Source: Aquabacterium fontiphilum
GTDB lineage: Bacteria; Pseudomonadota; Gammaproteobacteria; Burkholderiales; Burkholderiaceae_C
DNA: 64,000 nt
Assembly (NCBI RefSeq): GCF_009909205.1
Contig: NZ_JAAAPN010000012.1
Span: forward strand, 1-64,000
Direction of reading: 5' to 3'
How positions within the stretch are numbered: the stretch's first letter is position 1; each line of letters begins with the position of its first letter. The notes under the pieces were generated by a model. It ran no database searches and was not told the origin of the DNA. It was given only the letters and a program-made list of their open reading frames with translations. Below are positions 1 to 11,580 of this stretch, one piece after another. Made by a program: the position numbers and the translations under genes.

Positions 1-677
1 TGGAGCAGTGCCCGGCCAAGCCGGAAAGCGGCTTTGTGGTGCGCATGGTGCCGCTGGATGCGGGCTGGTCGGATCTGGGCGCATGGGATGCCGTGTGGCA
101 GGTCAGCGCCCATGACGAGCAGGGCAATGCCGCCCAGGGCGACGTGCTGATGCAAGACAGCAAGGACACGCTGGTGCATGCCACCAGCCGACTGGTGGCC
201 GCCGTGGGCCTGGACAACGTCGTGGTGGTGGAGACGCCCGACGCCGTGCTGGTGGCCGACCGCAGCAAGAGCCAGGATGTGAAAAAGATCGTGGCCAAGC
301 TGGAAGGTGCCTCGCGCACCGAGGGCACGCTGCACCGCCGTGTGCACCGCCCCTGGGGCTGGTACGACTCGATCGACATGGGCCCGCGCTTCCAGGTCAA
401 GCGCATCATGGTCAAGCCCAAGGCCAGTCTGAGCCTGCAGATGCACCACCACCGTGCCGAGCACTGGATCGTGGTCAGCGGCACGGCCGAGGTCACCGTG
501 GGCGACAAGGTGGTGCTGCTGTCCGAGAACCAGTCGACCTACATCCCGCTGGGCACGGTGCACCGACTGATCAACCCCGGGGCCATCCCGCTGGAGATCA
601 TCGAGGTGCAGTCGGGCAGCTACCTGGGCGAAGACGACATCGTGCGCTTCCAGGACAACTACGGGCGTTCGGCCTGA
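1..677 (+). CDS. manC: mannose-1-phosphate guanylyltransferase / mannose-6-phosphate isomerase, C-terminal part
   Basis: This is the 3' part of a bifunctional GDP-mannose pathway enzyme whose start lies before the window; the frame is open from base 3. The first ~100 visible residues are the end of the nucleotidyltransferase domain (the VPLDAGWSDLGAWDAVW stretch is typical). The rest is a type II cupin isomerase domain with the metal-ligand run MHHHRAEHW near codon 146 and the closing YLGEDDIVRFQDNYGR signature. In the family this makes GDP-mannose for polysaccharides or glycolipids. It converges on the downstream phosphatase gene. AlgA, CpsB or XanB are paralogous names, and without upstream context the precise polysaccharide cannot be told. 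Confidence 0.93.
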   Translation, partial: EQCPAKPESGFVVRMVPLDAGWSDLGAWDAVWQVSAHDEQGNAAQGDVLMQDSKDTLVHATSRLVAAVGLDNVVVVETPDAVLVADRSKSQDVKKIVAKLEGASRTEGTLHRRVHRPWGWYDSIDMGPRFQVKRIMVKPKASLSLQMHHHRAEHWIVVSGTAEVTVGDKVVLLSENQSTYIPLGTVHRLINPGAIPLEIIEVQSGSYLGEDDIVRFQDNYGRSA

Positions 678-711
678 GCGCCCAGCCTGCGCTGATCAGC
701 GCAGCACGCTC
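676..711. terminator. hairpin shared by convergent manC and gph
   Basis: A perfect 18-bp palindrome, CTGCGCTGATCAGCGCAG (687-704), is flanked by outer arms GAGCG (676-680) and CGCTC (707-711). It sits exactly where the two convergent genes end and covers the stop codon of the minus-strand gene. There is no T-run, so intrinsic termination is only inferred. Confidence 0.45.
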
Positions 712-1379
712 AACACGTCGAGTGGCTGCGCAGTGATCACATCGGCGCCCCAGCTGGCGATCTCGCCGTTGTGGCCGATGTAGCCCCAACCCGCTGCTGC
801 GCTGGGCATGCCGGCGGCCTGAGCGGCCTGGATGTCGCGCAAGTCGTCGCCCACATACAGCACGCTGGCCGGCGGCACGCCCAGCTCCGCCGCGCCGGTG
901 AGCAGCGGCAGCGGGTGGGGTTTGGCATGGGCCGTGGTGTCGCCACTGATATTGGTGCCCGATCGTTCGAGCAGGCCGAGCCCACGCAGCACCGGGACGG
1001 TGAAGCGGTGCGGCTTGTTGGTCACCACGCCCCATTTCAGGCCCTGGGCTTCGAGCGCATCGAGCAACTCGGCCACGCCTTCGAACAGCGCTGTGGTTTC
1101 GGCCAGGCAGACATCGTAATGGACCAGGAAGGCGGCGCGCAGATCGTCGAATTCTGGATGGCCGGGGTGGATGTCCAGGCCGATGCCGATCAGGCCGCGG
1201 GCGCCGGCTGAGGCATAAGGCCGCAAGGTCGACAGCGGCAGGGGCGCCAGCCCGCGGTCAGCGCGCAGGCGGTTGAGCGCGCCGCCCAGGTCGCCCGCGG
1301 TGTCGGCGAGCGTGCCGTCCAGGTCGAACAGCACGGCCTGCGGGGGCTGCGCCCAGGCGATGCGGCCGGTCACGCTCAT
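696..1379 (-). CDS. gph: HAD-family phosphatase (phosphoglycolate phosphatase or MupP-like)
   Basis: A 227-residue HAD-IA hydrolase. Motif I is FDLDGTLAD (nucleophile Asp19, acid Asp21), motif II is VVTNKPH, the motif III lysine lies in HAKPHP, and motif IV is YVGDDLRD, so the catalytic set is complete. The start ATG overlaps the ubiG stop by four bases, implying a ubiG-gph operon with coupled translation. Most pipelines would call it phosphoglycolate phosphatase. In Pseudomonas, however, the HAD protein encoded beside ubiG is MupP, the N-acetylmuramate-6-phosphate phosphatase of peptidoglycan recycling, and this protein could equally be that. The substrate cannot be decided from sequence alone. 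Confidence 0.85.
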   Translation of the reverse strand: MSVTGRIAWAQPPQAVLFDLDGTLADTAGDLGGALNRLRADRGLAPLPLSTLRPYASAGARGLIGIGLDIHPGHPEFDDLRAAFLVHYDVCLAETTALFEGVAELLDALEAQGLKWGVVTNKPHRFTVPVLRGLGLLERSGTNISGDTTAHAKPHPLPLLTGAAELGVPPASVLYVGDDLRDIQAAQAAGMPSAAAGWGYIGHNGEIASWGADVITAQPLDVLSVLR

Positions 1380-2092
1380 GGCTTGAGTGGCTTGCGGCAG
1401 GCCACCAGGTAGTTGACGCTGGTGTCGCCCGACAGCCAGTAGCGGCCTGTCAGCGGGTTGTACTCCATGCCCTTGAACTGCCCCAGATCGAGGCCGGCTT
1501 CACGGATCCAGCGGGCCAGTTCGGCCGGGCGGATGAAGCGCGCGAACTCGTGCGTGCCCTTGGGCAGCAACTTGAGCACGTACTCGGCGCCCACGATGGC
1601 AAACAGGAAGGATTTCGGGTTGCGGTTGATGGTGGAGAAAAACACCCAGCCGCCCGGCTTGGCCAGCGCTGTGCATGCCCGCACGACCGAGGACGGGTCG
1701 GGCACGTGTTCGAGCATCTCCATGCAGGTCACCAGGTCGTACTGCGCCGGCTGTTCCTCGGCCAGTGCCTCGACGGCCACGCTGCGGTAGGCGAGGTTGG
1801 CCACGCCGCTTTCCATCGCATGCAGTTGGGCCACTTTCAGCGCCTTGTCGGCCAGGTCGATGCCCAGCACCTGAGCGCCCCGGCGGGCCATGGATTCGGC
1901 GAGGATGCCTCCGCCGCAGCCCACGTCCAGCACCTGTTTGCCCTTGATGGCAGCCAGCTGGTCGATCCAGTCCAGCCGCAAGGGGTTGATCTGATGCAGG
2001 GGGCGGAACTCGCTGTCCGGGTCCCACCACTTGTGGGCCAGCTCGCTGAACTTGGCGAGTTCCTGGGGGTCGGCGTTGGCGGTGTGCGTCAT
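1376..2092 (-). CDS. ubiG: bifunctional ubiquinone biosynthesis O-methyltransferase
   Basis: A 238-residue class I SAM-dependent methyltransferase. It carries the UbiG N-terminal signature ([29 protein letters not shown]), the SAM-binding motif [13 protein letters not shown] near residue 56, and the [13 protein letters not shown] motif. It catalyses both O-methylations in ubiquinone synthesis. It is the first gene of a two-gene unit with the HAD phosphatase. The 115 bases upstream, up to the regulator gene, show no strong promoter that I can name. Confidence 0.95.
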   Translation of the reverse strand: MTHTANADPQELAKFSELAHKWWDPDSEFRPLHQINPLRLDWIDQLAAIKGKQVLDVGCGGGILAESMARRGAQVLGIDLADKALKVAQLHAMESGVANLAYRSVAVEALAEEQPAQYDLVTCMEMLEHVPDPSSVVRACTALAKPGGWVFFSTINRNPKSFLFAIVGAEYVLKLLPKGTHEFARFIRPAELARWIREAGLDLGQFKGMEYNPLTGRYWLSGDTSVNYLVACRKPLKP

Positions 2093-2207
2093 GCCGCAAT
2101 GCTACCGCCAATCGGCCGGGCGACCCGTGAGAAGACCTTGATCTGACGGGGCGGAGGCCGTTCAGACCGGGGTCGAAGGCCAAGCGAGGCCGAGCCCTCG
2201 TGCCGGC

Positions 2208-4280
2208 TCAGTCCTCACCGTCCTCGCGCAACTGCTTGAGCCGGCGGTAGAGCGTGTTGCGGCTGATGCCCAGGCGCCGCGCGGCCTGTGACATGTTGCC
2301 CTGGCTGGCGCGGATGGCACGCTCGATCGCGGTCTGGGACAGGCGCTTGAGGTTGGTCTCGCCTGGCGTGTCGGGCGTCGGGGCCGCCACGGCGGGCGTG
2401 CGGGGCGTGGCGCCCACCTCGGCCACCATCGGCACCTCGTCTTCCCGGTAGGGGCGCGAGAACACGGCGTCCCAGAGGTCTTCGCCGAAGTGTTCCCAGT
2501 GCAGCAGGTTTTCATGGGGCGACAGCAGCGCGCAGGCGGTGCGCAGCACGGCGTGCAGTTGCCGCAGGTTGCCGGGCCAGGGGTGCTGCATCAGCGCCTC
2601 GACCACTTCGTCGGCCATGTCGGGCACACGGCCGTGCTTCATGTCGTGGCCCAGCGTGTGCAGGATATCGGAGATCAGTGGGATCAGGTCGTCGCGCTCG
2701 CGCAGCGGCGGCATCTGAACCGTCAGCCCGGCAATGCGCCAGTACAGGTCTTCGCGGAAGCGACCCTGGGCCACGGCATCCTTGAGCTGGTGGTGGGTGG
2801 CGCAGACGAGCACGAAATCCACCGGGATGGGATGGGTGCCGCCCACCGGGATCACGGCCTTGTCCTGCAGCACACGCAGCAGGCGGGCCTGCAGCGACAG
2901 CGGCATGTCGCCGATCTCATCCAGGAACAGGGTGCCGCCCTCGGCCATGCGGATCTGGCCGGGCGCGCCCTCGCGGCGTGCTCCCGTGAACGCGCCGCCC
3001 ACGTAGCCGAACAGCTCGGATTCGATCAGCCCTTCCGGCAAGGCCGCGCAGTTGACCGCGACAAAGGGCTTGTCCTTGCGCTCGCCCTGTTTGTGAAGCG
3101 TGCGGGCGAAGACTTCCTTGCCGGTGCCAGATTCACCCTGAATCAGCAGCGGAATGCCCTGTGCCAGCACCTTGTGGGCACGCTGCATCGCCAGATTGAC
3201 GCGCGCGTCCAGCCCATGACTACGGCGCACCAGGGTGCGCAGGGGGATGCTCGCGTTTGGGTTGGCGCGCGGTGCGGGACGCGGTTGCGCGGCCCAGACA
3301 CGGCGGCGGCGTTCGGGTTCGTCCCGCACGAACAGGGTCTGGCCCCGCATGGTCGTGATGCGTGTGGCCTGGCCGTTCGCGGGCAGGTTCTGCAACCGCA
3401 CGGCCTGGGGGCCGAGCACGCGATCGAGCGTGATGGAGCCGATCTGGGCAGCGCCCAGGCCCAGCCAGTCCTGCGCGACGGCGTTGGCGCCCATGATCCA
3501 ACCGTCTTCGGACAGCGCGATCAGGCCTTCACCGACCATGCCCAGCCCCTCGGCCCGCGGGTGCAGGCGCAGCACCAGATCCCGAGGATGGCGGGCGTGG
3601 AACAGCCGGTCTTCGATCATGCGGCTGGCCGAGCGCACCAGCGCGCTGGTGTGAGGGTGGAAGCCGCGTTGGTCGCCCGAGATGTCGAGCACCCCACAGG
3701 GGCGGCCGTCGGGGGCGCGCATGGGCGCGGCCGAGCAGGTCAGAAAGCCGTTGCGCTCGAGGTAGTGCTCGGCGCCGTGGACGACAACGGGCTGCCCCTC
3801 GATCAGCGCCGTGCCGATGGCATTGGTGCCGCGGATGTCTTCCAGCCAGAGCGCGCCGGGACGCAACGACACCCGCTCAGCCCGTGTGAGGAACTCGGCG
3901 TCGCCCACACTGTGCAGCAACAGACCCTGCGCATTGGCCAGCACGACCATGCTGCTGGAGTCGCGGATCTGGTCGTAGACGAACTCCATGACGGGCCGGG
4001 CCTGGCTGAGGAAGTCGGCTTCCTGCTCCATTGCCGACTTCAGCGCAGCAGCGCTGACGAGCGGGGGGCCGCCCATGACCTCGACGGGCGACAGCCCGGC
4101 TTCCTGGCTGCGCATCCACGAGCGGGCCACCACCTCGTTGACGAGCTCGCTGGGCACCTCGCCCGATTCGAGCAGGCGTTTGCGCGCCTCGATCACGCGG
4201 TCGGCTGGGAGGGGTTGGGGCAGCTGCATGGTGTCATCTGGCGAAACAGCCGCAGTATGCGCCGGGCCCGAGGGTGTCAC
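2208..4280 (-). CDS. acoR: sigma-54-dependent activator, AcoR family
   Basis: A three-part enhancer-binding protein: N-terminal GAF-type sensor (roughly residues 60-215), a PAS-like linker, an AAA+ domain with Walker A GESGTGKE (~380) and an intact sigma-54 contact loop GAFTGA (~428), and a C-terminal Fis-type helix-turn-helix ending [17 protein letters not shown]. The start is uncertain. The longest frame begins at GTG 4280, preceded by a G-rich possible ribosome site. ATG 4229 (residue 18, [17 protein letters not shown]) looks closer to the usual family N-terminus. AcoR-type proteins activate acetoin, ethanol or aldehyde catabolic genes. It is divergent from an aldehyde dehydrogenase that has a good sigma-54 promoter, so that is the likely target. 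Confidence 0.9.
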   Translation of the reverse strand: MTPSGPAHTAAVSPDDTMQLPQPLPADRVIEARKRLLESGEVPSELVNEVVARSWMRSQEAGLSPVEVMGGPPLVSAAALKSAMEQEADFLSQARPVMEFVYDQIRDSSSMVVLANAQGLLLHSVGDAEFLTRAERVSLRPGALWLEDIRGTNAIGTALIEGQPVVVHGAEHYLERNGFLTCSAAPMRAPDGRPCGVLDISGDQRGFHPHTSALVRSASRMIEDRLFHARHPRDLVLRLHPRAEGLGMVGEGLIALSEDGWIMGANAVAQDWLGLGAAQIGSITLDRVLGPQAVRLQNLPANGQATRITTMRGQTLFVRDEPERRRRVWAAQPRPAPRANPNASIPLRTLVRRSHGLDARVNLAMQRAHKVLAQGIPLLIQGESGTGKEVFARTLHKQGERKDKPFVAVNCAALPEGLIESELFGYVGGAFTGARREGAPGQIRMAEGGTLFLDEIGDMPLSLQARLLRVLQDKAVIPVGGTHPIPVDFVLVCATHHQLKDAVAQGRFREDLYWRIAGLTVQMPPLRERDDLIPLISDILHTLGHDMKHGRVPDMADEVVEALMQHPWPGNLRQLHAVLRTACALLSPHENLLHWEHFGEDLWDAVFSRPYREDEVPMVAEVGATPRTPAVAAPTPDTPGETNLKRLSQTAIERAIRASQGNMSQAARRLGISRNTLYRRLKQLREDGED

Positions 4281-4353
4281 ACTCGGGTTCCCCCTGTGTC
4301 AATCTGGCGCAGCGTCACCTTTTCGCACATTGTTTGACACAACGGGGGTGACA
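4275..4353. promoter_or_regulatory. nested inverted repeats, candidate activator binding sites
   Basis: Two inverted pairs share a centre. The inner pair is TGTGTCAA (4295-4302) with TTGACACA (4334-4341); the outer pair is TGTCAC (4275-4280) with GTGACA (4348-4353). They lie about 60-135 bases upstream of the sigma-54 promoter, a normal distance for an enhancer-binding activator. AcoR binding is inferred from position and symmetry. Confidence 0.5.
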
Positions 4354-4409
4354 GGGGCCGGCGGCCGCCTCCCAGGTGAAGGTGGGGCCCGCCTGCTGGC
4401 TTACCCGGA

Positions 4410-4424
4410 TGGCACAAGGCGTGC
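4410..4424 (+). promoter_or_regulatory. sigma-54 promoter of the aldehyde dehydrogenase gene
   Basis: TGGCACAAGGCGTGC keeps the essential GG at -24 and GC at -12 with exactly ten bases between. Transcription would start near 4436, about 35 bases before the ATG and just ahead of the ribosome site GAGGAG (4459-4464). The neighbouring divergent gene encodes a GAFTGA-bearing activator, which supports the call. Confidence 0.65.
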
Positions 4425-4470
4425 GCTGAGACAGGGCCCGACGTGGGCAAGCAACCCTGAGGAGACCTTC

Positions 4471-5991
4471 ATGCGCTATCCGCTTCCTGGTGCCAACGAC
4501 GCCCCTGTCGCATTCAAGAGCCGCTACGACAACTTCATCAACGGCCGGTTCGTGCCGCCGACGGGGGGCGCCTACTTCGACGTCATCACGCCCATCACGG
4601 GCCGGGTGTTCACGCAGGCGGCCCGTTCGGGCGAGGCCGACATCGAGCTGGCGCTGGACGCCGCGCATGCCGCCAAGGACAAGTGGGCGGCTACCTCGCC
4701 GGCCGAGCGGGCCAACATCCTGCTGAAGATCGCCGACCGCATCGAGCAGAACCTCGAGAAGCTCGCCTATGCCGAAACCGTGGACAACGGCAAGCCCATC
4801 CGCGAGACGCTGAACGCAGACATTCCGCTGTCGGCCGACCACTTCCGCTATTTCGCGGGCTGCCTGCGCGCGCAGGAGGGCTCGATCAGCGAGATCGACG
4901 GCCACACGATTGCCTATCACTTCCACGAGCCGCTGGGCGTGGTCGGCCAGATCATTCCCTGGAACTTTCCCATCCTGATGGCGGCGTGGAAGCTGGCGCC
5001 GGCCCTGGGTGCGGGCAACTGCGTGGTGCTCAAGCCGGCTGAATCCACGCCCGTGAGCATCCTGGTGCTGGCCGAGCTGATTGCCGACTTGCTGCCCCCG
5101 GGGGTGCTCAACATCGTCAACGGCTTTGGCCGTGAGGCGGGCATGCCGCTGGCCAACAGCAAGCGCATTGCCAAGATCGCTTTCACCGGTTCGACCGCCA
5201 CGGGCAAGGTCATCGGCCAGGCCGCAGCGGCCAACCTGATTCCCGCCACGCTGGAGCTGGGCGGCAAGAGCCCGAACCTGTTCTTCGAAGACGTGATGTC
5301 GGCCGACGATGCCTTCCTGGACAAGGCCATCGAGGGCATGGTGCTGTTCGCGTTCAACCAGGGCGAGGTCTGCACCTGTCCGAGCCGCGCCCTCATTCAG
5401 GAATCGATCTACGACCGTTTCATCGAGCGTGTGCTCAAGCGGGTCGCCGCCATCCAGCAGGGCAGCCCGCTGGACACCGACACCATGATGGGCGCGCAGG
5501 CCTCGAGCATGCAGATGGAGAAGATCATGTCCTACCTGCAGGTGGGCAAGGACGAGGGCGCGCAGGTGCTGATCGGCGGCGACCGGGCGCAGCTAGGCGG
5601 CGAGCTGGCCGATGGCTACTACATCCAGCCCACGCTGTTCAAGGGCCACAACGACATGCGCATTTTCCGCGAGGAGATCTTCGGCCCGGTGCTGGCGGTC
5701 ACCACTTTCAAGGACGAAGCCGAGGCGCTGCGCATTGCCAATGACACGCCGTATGGCCTCGGCGCCGGCGTGTGGACGCGCGACATCAGCCGTGCTTACC
5801 GTCTGGGCCGCGGCATCCAGGCTGGCCGGGTGTGGACGAACTGCTACCACCACTACCCGGCGCATGCCACATTCGGTGGCTACAAGGAGTCGGGCATCGG
5901 CCGCGAGACGCACAAGATGATGCTGGACCACTACCAGCAGACCAAGAACGTGCTGGTGAGCTACGACCCCAACAAGCTCGGGTTCTTCTGA
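4471..5991 (+). CDS. aldehyde dehydrogenase, AldB/ExaC/AcoD type
   Basis: A 506-residue NAD(P)-dependent aldehyde dehydrogenase. The general base Glu262 lies in [10 protein letters not shown] and the catalytic Cys301 in [14 protein letters not shown]; the VCTCPSR form is characteristic of the acetaldehyde-oxidising AldB/ExaC/AcoD branch. The start is ATG 4471 because the ribosome site GAGGAG stands six bases upstream and the protein begins at the usual family position. It probably oxidises acetaldehyde from acetoin or ethanol breakdown, though no acetoin dehydrogenase or alcohol dehydrogenase gene is nearby. Expression is probably sigma-54 dependent under the divergent AcoR-like protein. Confidence 0.93.
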   Translation: MRYPLPGANDAPVAFKSRYDNFINGRFVPPTGGAYFDVITPITGRVFTQAARSGEADIELALDAAHAAKDKWAATSPAERANILLKIADRIEQNLEKLAYAETVDNGKPIRETLNADIPLSADHFRYFAGCLRAQEGSISEIDGHTIAYHFHEPLGVVGQIIPWNFPILMAAWKLAPALGAGNCVVLKPAESTPVSILVLAELIADLLPPGVLNIVNGFGREAGMPLANSKRIAKIAFTGSTATGKVIGQAAAANLIPATLELGGKSPNLFFEDVMSADDAFLDKAIEGMVLFAFNQGEVCTCPSRALIQESIYDRFIERVLKRVAAIQQGSPLDTDTMMGAQASSMQMEKIMSYLQVGKDEGAQVLIGGDRAQLGGELADGYYIQPTLFKGHNDMRIFREEIFGPVLAVTTFKDEAEALRIANDTPYGLGAGVWTRDISRAYRLGRGIQAGRVWTNCYHHYPAHATFGGYKESGIGRETHKMMLDHYQQTKNVLVSYDPNKLGFF

Positions 5992-6072
5992 TCCCAAAAG
6001 GGTAGCCAACGCGCTTGCTGCCGTGTGTACAGTGCCGGTTTGATCTGCGCTGTCCACATGGAGCAAGCCGAC

Positions 6073-6426
6073 ATGGCACTCATTCTTTACGGGATCCCCA
6101 ACTGCAACACGGTGAAGAAGGCCCGCGACTGGCTGGCCGAGCAGGGCGTGGCCTACACCTTCCACGACTACAAGAAGCAGGGCGTGCCGGCCGACCGGCT
6201 GCCCGGCTGGATGGCCGCACTCGGCTGGGAGCGGCTGATCAACCGCCAGGGCACGACCTGGCGCAAGCTGTCGCCCGAGACGCAGGCCGGCGTGGTCGAT
6301 GCCGCGTCGGCCCAGGCGTTGATGCTGGCGCAGCCCAGTGTGATCAAGCGCCCGCTGATCGAGCGTGACGGCGTGGCGCTGGGCGCGGGCTTCGACGAAA
6401 CGCAATGGATACAGTGGCTGGGGTGA
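6073..6426 (+). CDS. ArsC/Spx/YffB-family protein
   Basis: A 117-residue thioredoxin-fold protein of the ArsC-like family. The N-terminus reads LILYGIPNCNTVKKARDWL, with a single Cys (no CXXC), and a conserved KRPLIERDG stretch near residue 95 is typical of ArsC-like and Spx proteins. ATG 6073 is chosen because GGAGC at 6060-6064 is well placed; an in-frame ATG at 6058 lacks a ribosome site. YffB-type proteins are glutathione-linked reductase homologues of unknown physiological role. There are no arsenic genes nearby, so arsenate reduction should not be assumed. Confidence 0.85.
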   Translation: MALILYGIPNCNTVKKARDWLAEQGVAYTFHDYKKQGVPADRLPGWMAALGWERLINRQGTTWRKLSPETQAGVVDAASAQALMLAQPSVIKRPLIERDGVALGAGFDETQWIQWLG

Positions 6427-6449
6427 AAGCGCGAACGCGCTGGTAGAAG

Positions 6450-6488
6450 CCCCATGCGTCGGCATGGCGTGGTCTGCCTAGCATGGGG
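6450..6488. promoter_or_regulatory. 8-bp inverted repeat ahead of the tandem exported genes
   Basis: CCCCATGC (6450-6457) and GCATGGGG (6481-6488) are perfect complements separated by 23 bases, about 29 bases upstream of the first exported-protein start. It could be an operator or an mRNA hairpin. No repressor is encoded beside it. Confidence 0.35.
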
Positions 6489-6516
6489 TGTTCGTCCACT
6501 TGCTGCCCGTCCCCCC

Positions 6517-7611
6517 ATGATCCGTCGCGTGATCCATCGCGTCTTCACTGCCTCGTCCGGCTGGACGGCGGCCATCTGGCTTGCCAGCCTGGCGGCGGCG
6601 CCGGCCCACGCCGCACCGCCTGCCGCATCGGCGTCTTCCTCGCCCAAGGTCTGCGTGTTCGACCCGATCGGCACCAGCGGCGACGTGCACCGCGCCCTGG
6701 AGGATTACCGGTTGCAGATGAGCAAGGCCGGCGTCAGCCTGCGCATCCAGACCTTTGTGGACGAAGCTGTCGCCGTGGAGGATTTCCGCACAGGGCAGTG
6801 CGACGGCCTGATGGCCACCGGCATCCGCACACGCCAGTTCAATGCACTGGCCGCCGCGCTCGATTCGCCAGGGGCGTCCAGCATCCTGCGCAATGGCCGC
6901 ATCGACATGGCGGCGAGCTTTGATGTGGTGCGCCGCTTCATCGTGACCACCGCCTCGCCCAAGGCCGCCACCATGATGGTGTCCGGCAGGTACGAGGTGG
7001 CCGGCATCTTGCCACTGGGGGCGGCCTACGCCTTCGTCAATGACCGCCAGATCAAGACCCTGCAGGCGGCCACCGGCAAGCGTGTAGCCGCCTTCGACCA
7101 CGATCGTTCCCAGGCCGAGTTGATTGCCCGCGTGGGCGCGCGCCCTGTGGCCGCCAACATCACCAATTTCGCCACCATGTTCAACAACGGCCATGTGGAC
7201 GTGATCGTGGCGCCGTCGCTGGTCTACCGCCCATTCGAGCTGCACAAGGGCGTGGCGCGCAAAGGCGGCGTGGCGCGCTTCCCAATCACCATCCTGACCT
7301 ATCAGATGGTGATCCGCCCCGAGCGCTTTCCAGCCGGCTTCGGCCAGACCTCACGCGAGCACTTCGCGCGGGGCGTGGACGAGGCCATCGCGCTGGCGCG
7401 TCGGGCCGATCAGGACATCCCGGAGGCCTTGTGGCTCGACCCCACCCACGATGAGAACGACCAGTACATGGTGCTCATGCGCCAGGGCCGGGTGCTGATG
7501 GCCAACAAGGGCTTGTTCGACAAGACGGGCCTGCGCATCCTCAAGCGCATCCGCTGCAGCATCGAGCCCGCGGCGGCCGAATGCAGCGAGCGGACGGAGG
7601 AGTGGAAATGA
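6517..7611 (+). CDS. putative exported solute-binding-like protein (tandem copy 1)
   Basis: A 364-residue protein with a Sec signal peptide ending near residue 32 (LASLAAAPAHA). The mature part begins with VCVFDPIGTSGD and carries the blocks VAVEDFRTGQCDGLMATGIRTR and MFNNGHVDVIVAP, shared with the next gene. ATG 6517 gives a clean signal peptide, whereas upstream codons would add an arginine-rich tail. The family is, as far as I recall, annotated only as putative solute-binding or DUF6091-like, and the two-lobed periplasmic-binding impression is inference. No permease or ATPase gene lies nearby. It overlaps the next gene by four bases, so the two form an operon. Confidence 0.75.
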   Translation: MIRRVIHRVFTASSGWTAAIWLASLAAAPAHAAPPAASASSSPKVCVFDPIGTSGDVHRALEDYRLQMSKAGVSLRIQTFVDEAVAVEDFRTGQCDGLMATGIRTRQFNALAAALDSPGASSILRNGRIDMAASFDVVRRFIVTTASPKAATMMVSGRYEVAGILPLGAAYAFVNDRQIKTLQAATGKRVAAFDHDRSQAELIARVGARPVAANITNFATMFNNGHVDVIVAPSLVYRPFELHKGVARKGGVARFPITILTYQMVIRPERFPAGFGQTSREHFARGVDEAIALARRADQDIPEALWLDPTHDENDQYMVLMRQGRVLMANKGLFDKTGLRILKRIRCSIEPAAAECSERTEEWK

Positions 7612-8702
7612 ACAGGGCGCGATGCGGGTTGACAGCGCGGCGCAGCGCGGCAGCATTGCTGAGCGTGTCGGCTCTGTGGTGCGTGGCTGGCCTGACGCCG
7701 GCGCAGGCTCAGCAGGCCGATGCCGCGCGGTTGACCGCGGTGCGCATGTGCGTGTACGACCCCTCTGGCATGGCCGGCGATGCCTGGCGCGCTGCCACCG
7801 ATCATCGCCTGGAGATGCAGCAGCACGGCGTCGATCTGGTCGTGCAGCCCTATACCAACGAGCGCGTGGCGGTCGAGGATTACCGCACCGGCCGCTGCGA
7901 TGCGCTGATGGCCACCGCTTTGCGCACCCGCGCCTTCCACGGCATGGCCGCGGCGCTGGACGCCATGGGTGCGGCCACAGTGGTGCGCGGCGAGCGGGTG
8001 GATCTGGATGCGAGCTTTGAGGTCGTGCGCCGCTTTGTGGAAGTGCTCAGCGAGCCCAAGGCGGCCGAGATGATGGTCTCGGGCGAGCACGAGGTGGGTG
8101 GGGTGTTGCCCATGGGGGCGGCCTACGCGTTCTCGCGTGACCGTCGGCTCAACGTGCTGTCCGGTCTGCAAGGCCGCAAGGTGGCCACGCTGGACCACGA
8201 CCCGGCTCAGGCCGAGTTGGTGCGGCGCCTGGGCGGCACGCCGGTGGCGGCCGACACGCTGAATTTTGGCGCCATGTTCAACAACGGCCATGTGGACGTG
8301 GTGATCGCGCCGACCATTGCCTACAAGCCGCTGGAGCTGCATCGGGGCCTGGGCACGCAGGGTGGCGTCAGCCGCTTCCCCTTGACGATCTACACCTACC
8401 AGCTCGTGCTGAGGCGCAGCGCGGTGCCGGCTGGCTTTGGCCAGCGTTCGCGCAGCTACATGGCGCAGAACTTCGATCTGGCGATCGCGTCACTGCGCCT
8501 GGCCGACCGAGGGGTGCCGGCCGCGCAGTGGGTGGATGTGCCGGCTGGGTCGGTGCTGCCGGCTGTGTCGTTGCTGGCCGACGTGCGGCGCACGATGATG
8601 GAGCAGGGCCAGTACGACGCCCGGGGCCTGCGGCTGGCACGGCGCCTGCGTTGCGAGCAGGCGCCGGCGGCGGCCGAGTGCGTGGGCAACGACCCCTGGT
8701 GA
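7608..8702 (+). CDS. putative exported solute-binding-like protein (tandem copy 2)
   Basis: A paralogue of the preceding gene with exactly the same length, 364 residues. Its signal peptide ends near residue 33 (VAGLTPAQAQ), and it shares the blocks VAVEDYRTGRCDALMATALRTR, MFNNGHVDVVIAPT and PLELHRG. The start codon overlaps the previous stop (ATGA) and is preceded by a strong ribosome site, GGAGGAG (7596-7602), so the second copy may be translated at least as well as the first. The Cys pairs near the N- and C-termini, conserved between copies, could form disulfides in the periplasm. The gene ends three bases from the convergent acnA. Function is not recognised. Confidence 0.75.
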   Translation: MNRARCGLTARRSAAALLSVSALWCVAGLTPAQAQQADAARLTAVRMCVYDPSGMAGDAWRAATDHRLEMQQHGVDLVVQPYTNERVAVEDYRTGRCDALMATALRTRAFHGMAAALDAMGAATVVRGERVDLDASFEVVRRFVEVLSEPKAAEMMVSGEHEVGGVLPMGAAYAFSRDRRLNVLSGLQGRKVATLDHDPAQAELVRRLGGTPVAADTLNFGAMFNNGHVDVVIAPTIAYKPLELHRGLGTQGGVSRFPLTIYTYQLVLRRSAVPAGFGQRSRSYMAQNFDLAIASLRLADRGVPAAQWVDVPAGSVLPAVSLLADVRRTMMEQGQYDARGLRLARRLRCEQAPAAAECVGNDPW

Positions 8703-8705
8703 GGC

Positions 8706-11450
<2,745 letters not shown>

Positions 11451-11580
11451 GGAGACTCCTTGAGGTGGAAGACGACACACAAGAGAACCACTGCGCTGCA
11501 CATTCTGGCAGCACTGCGATTTCACGGCCAACGCGACGAAGTGCCCCTGAGTGCGCTAGGCTCTTGGCTTTTGCTCGTCC

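Noticed and set aside
2490-4337. A 615-codon plus-strand frame opposite the acoR-like gene
   Set aside because: No domain signatures; the minus-strand gene has intact Walker A, GAFTGA and helix-turn-helix.
6073-6426. Arsenate reductase function for the ArsC-like protein
   Set aside because: Family resemblance is to YffB/Spx, and no arsR, arsB or other arsenic genes are near.
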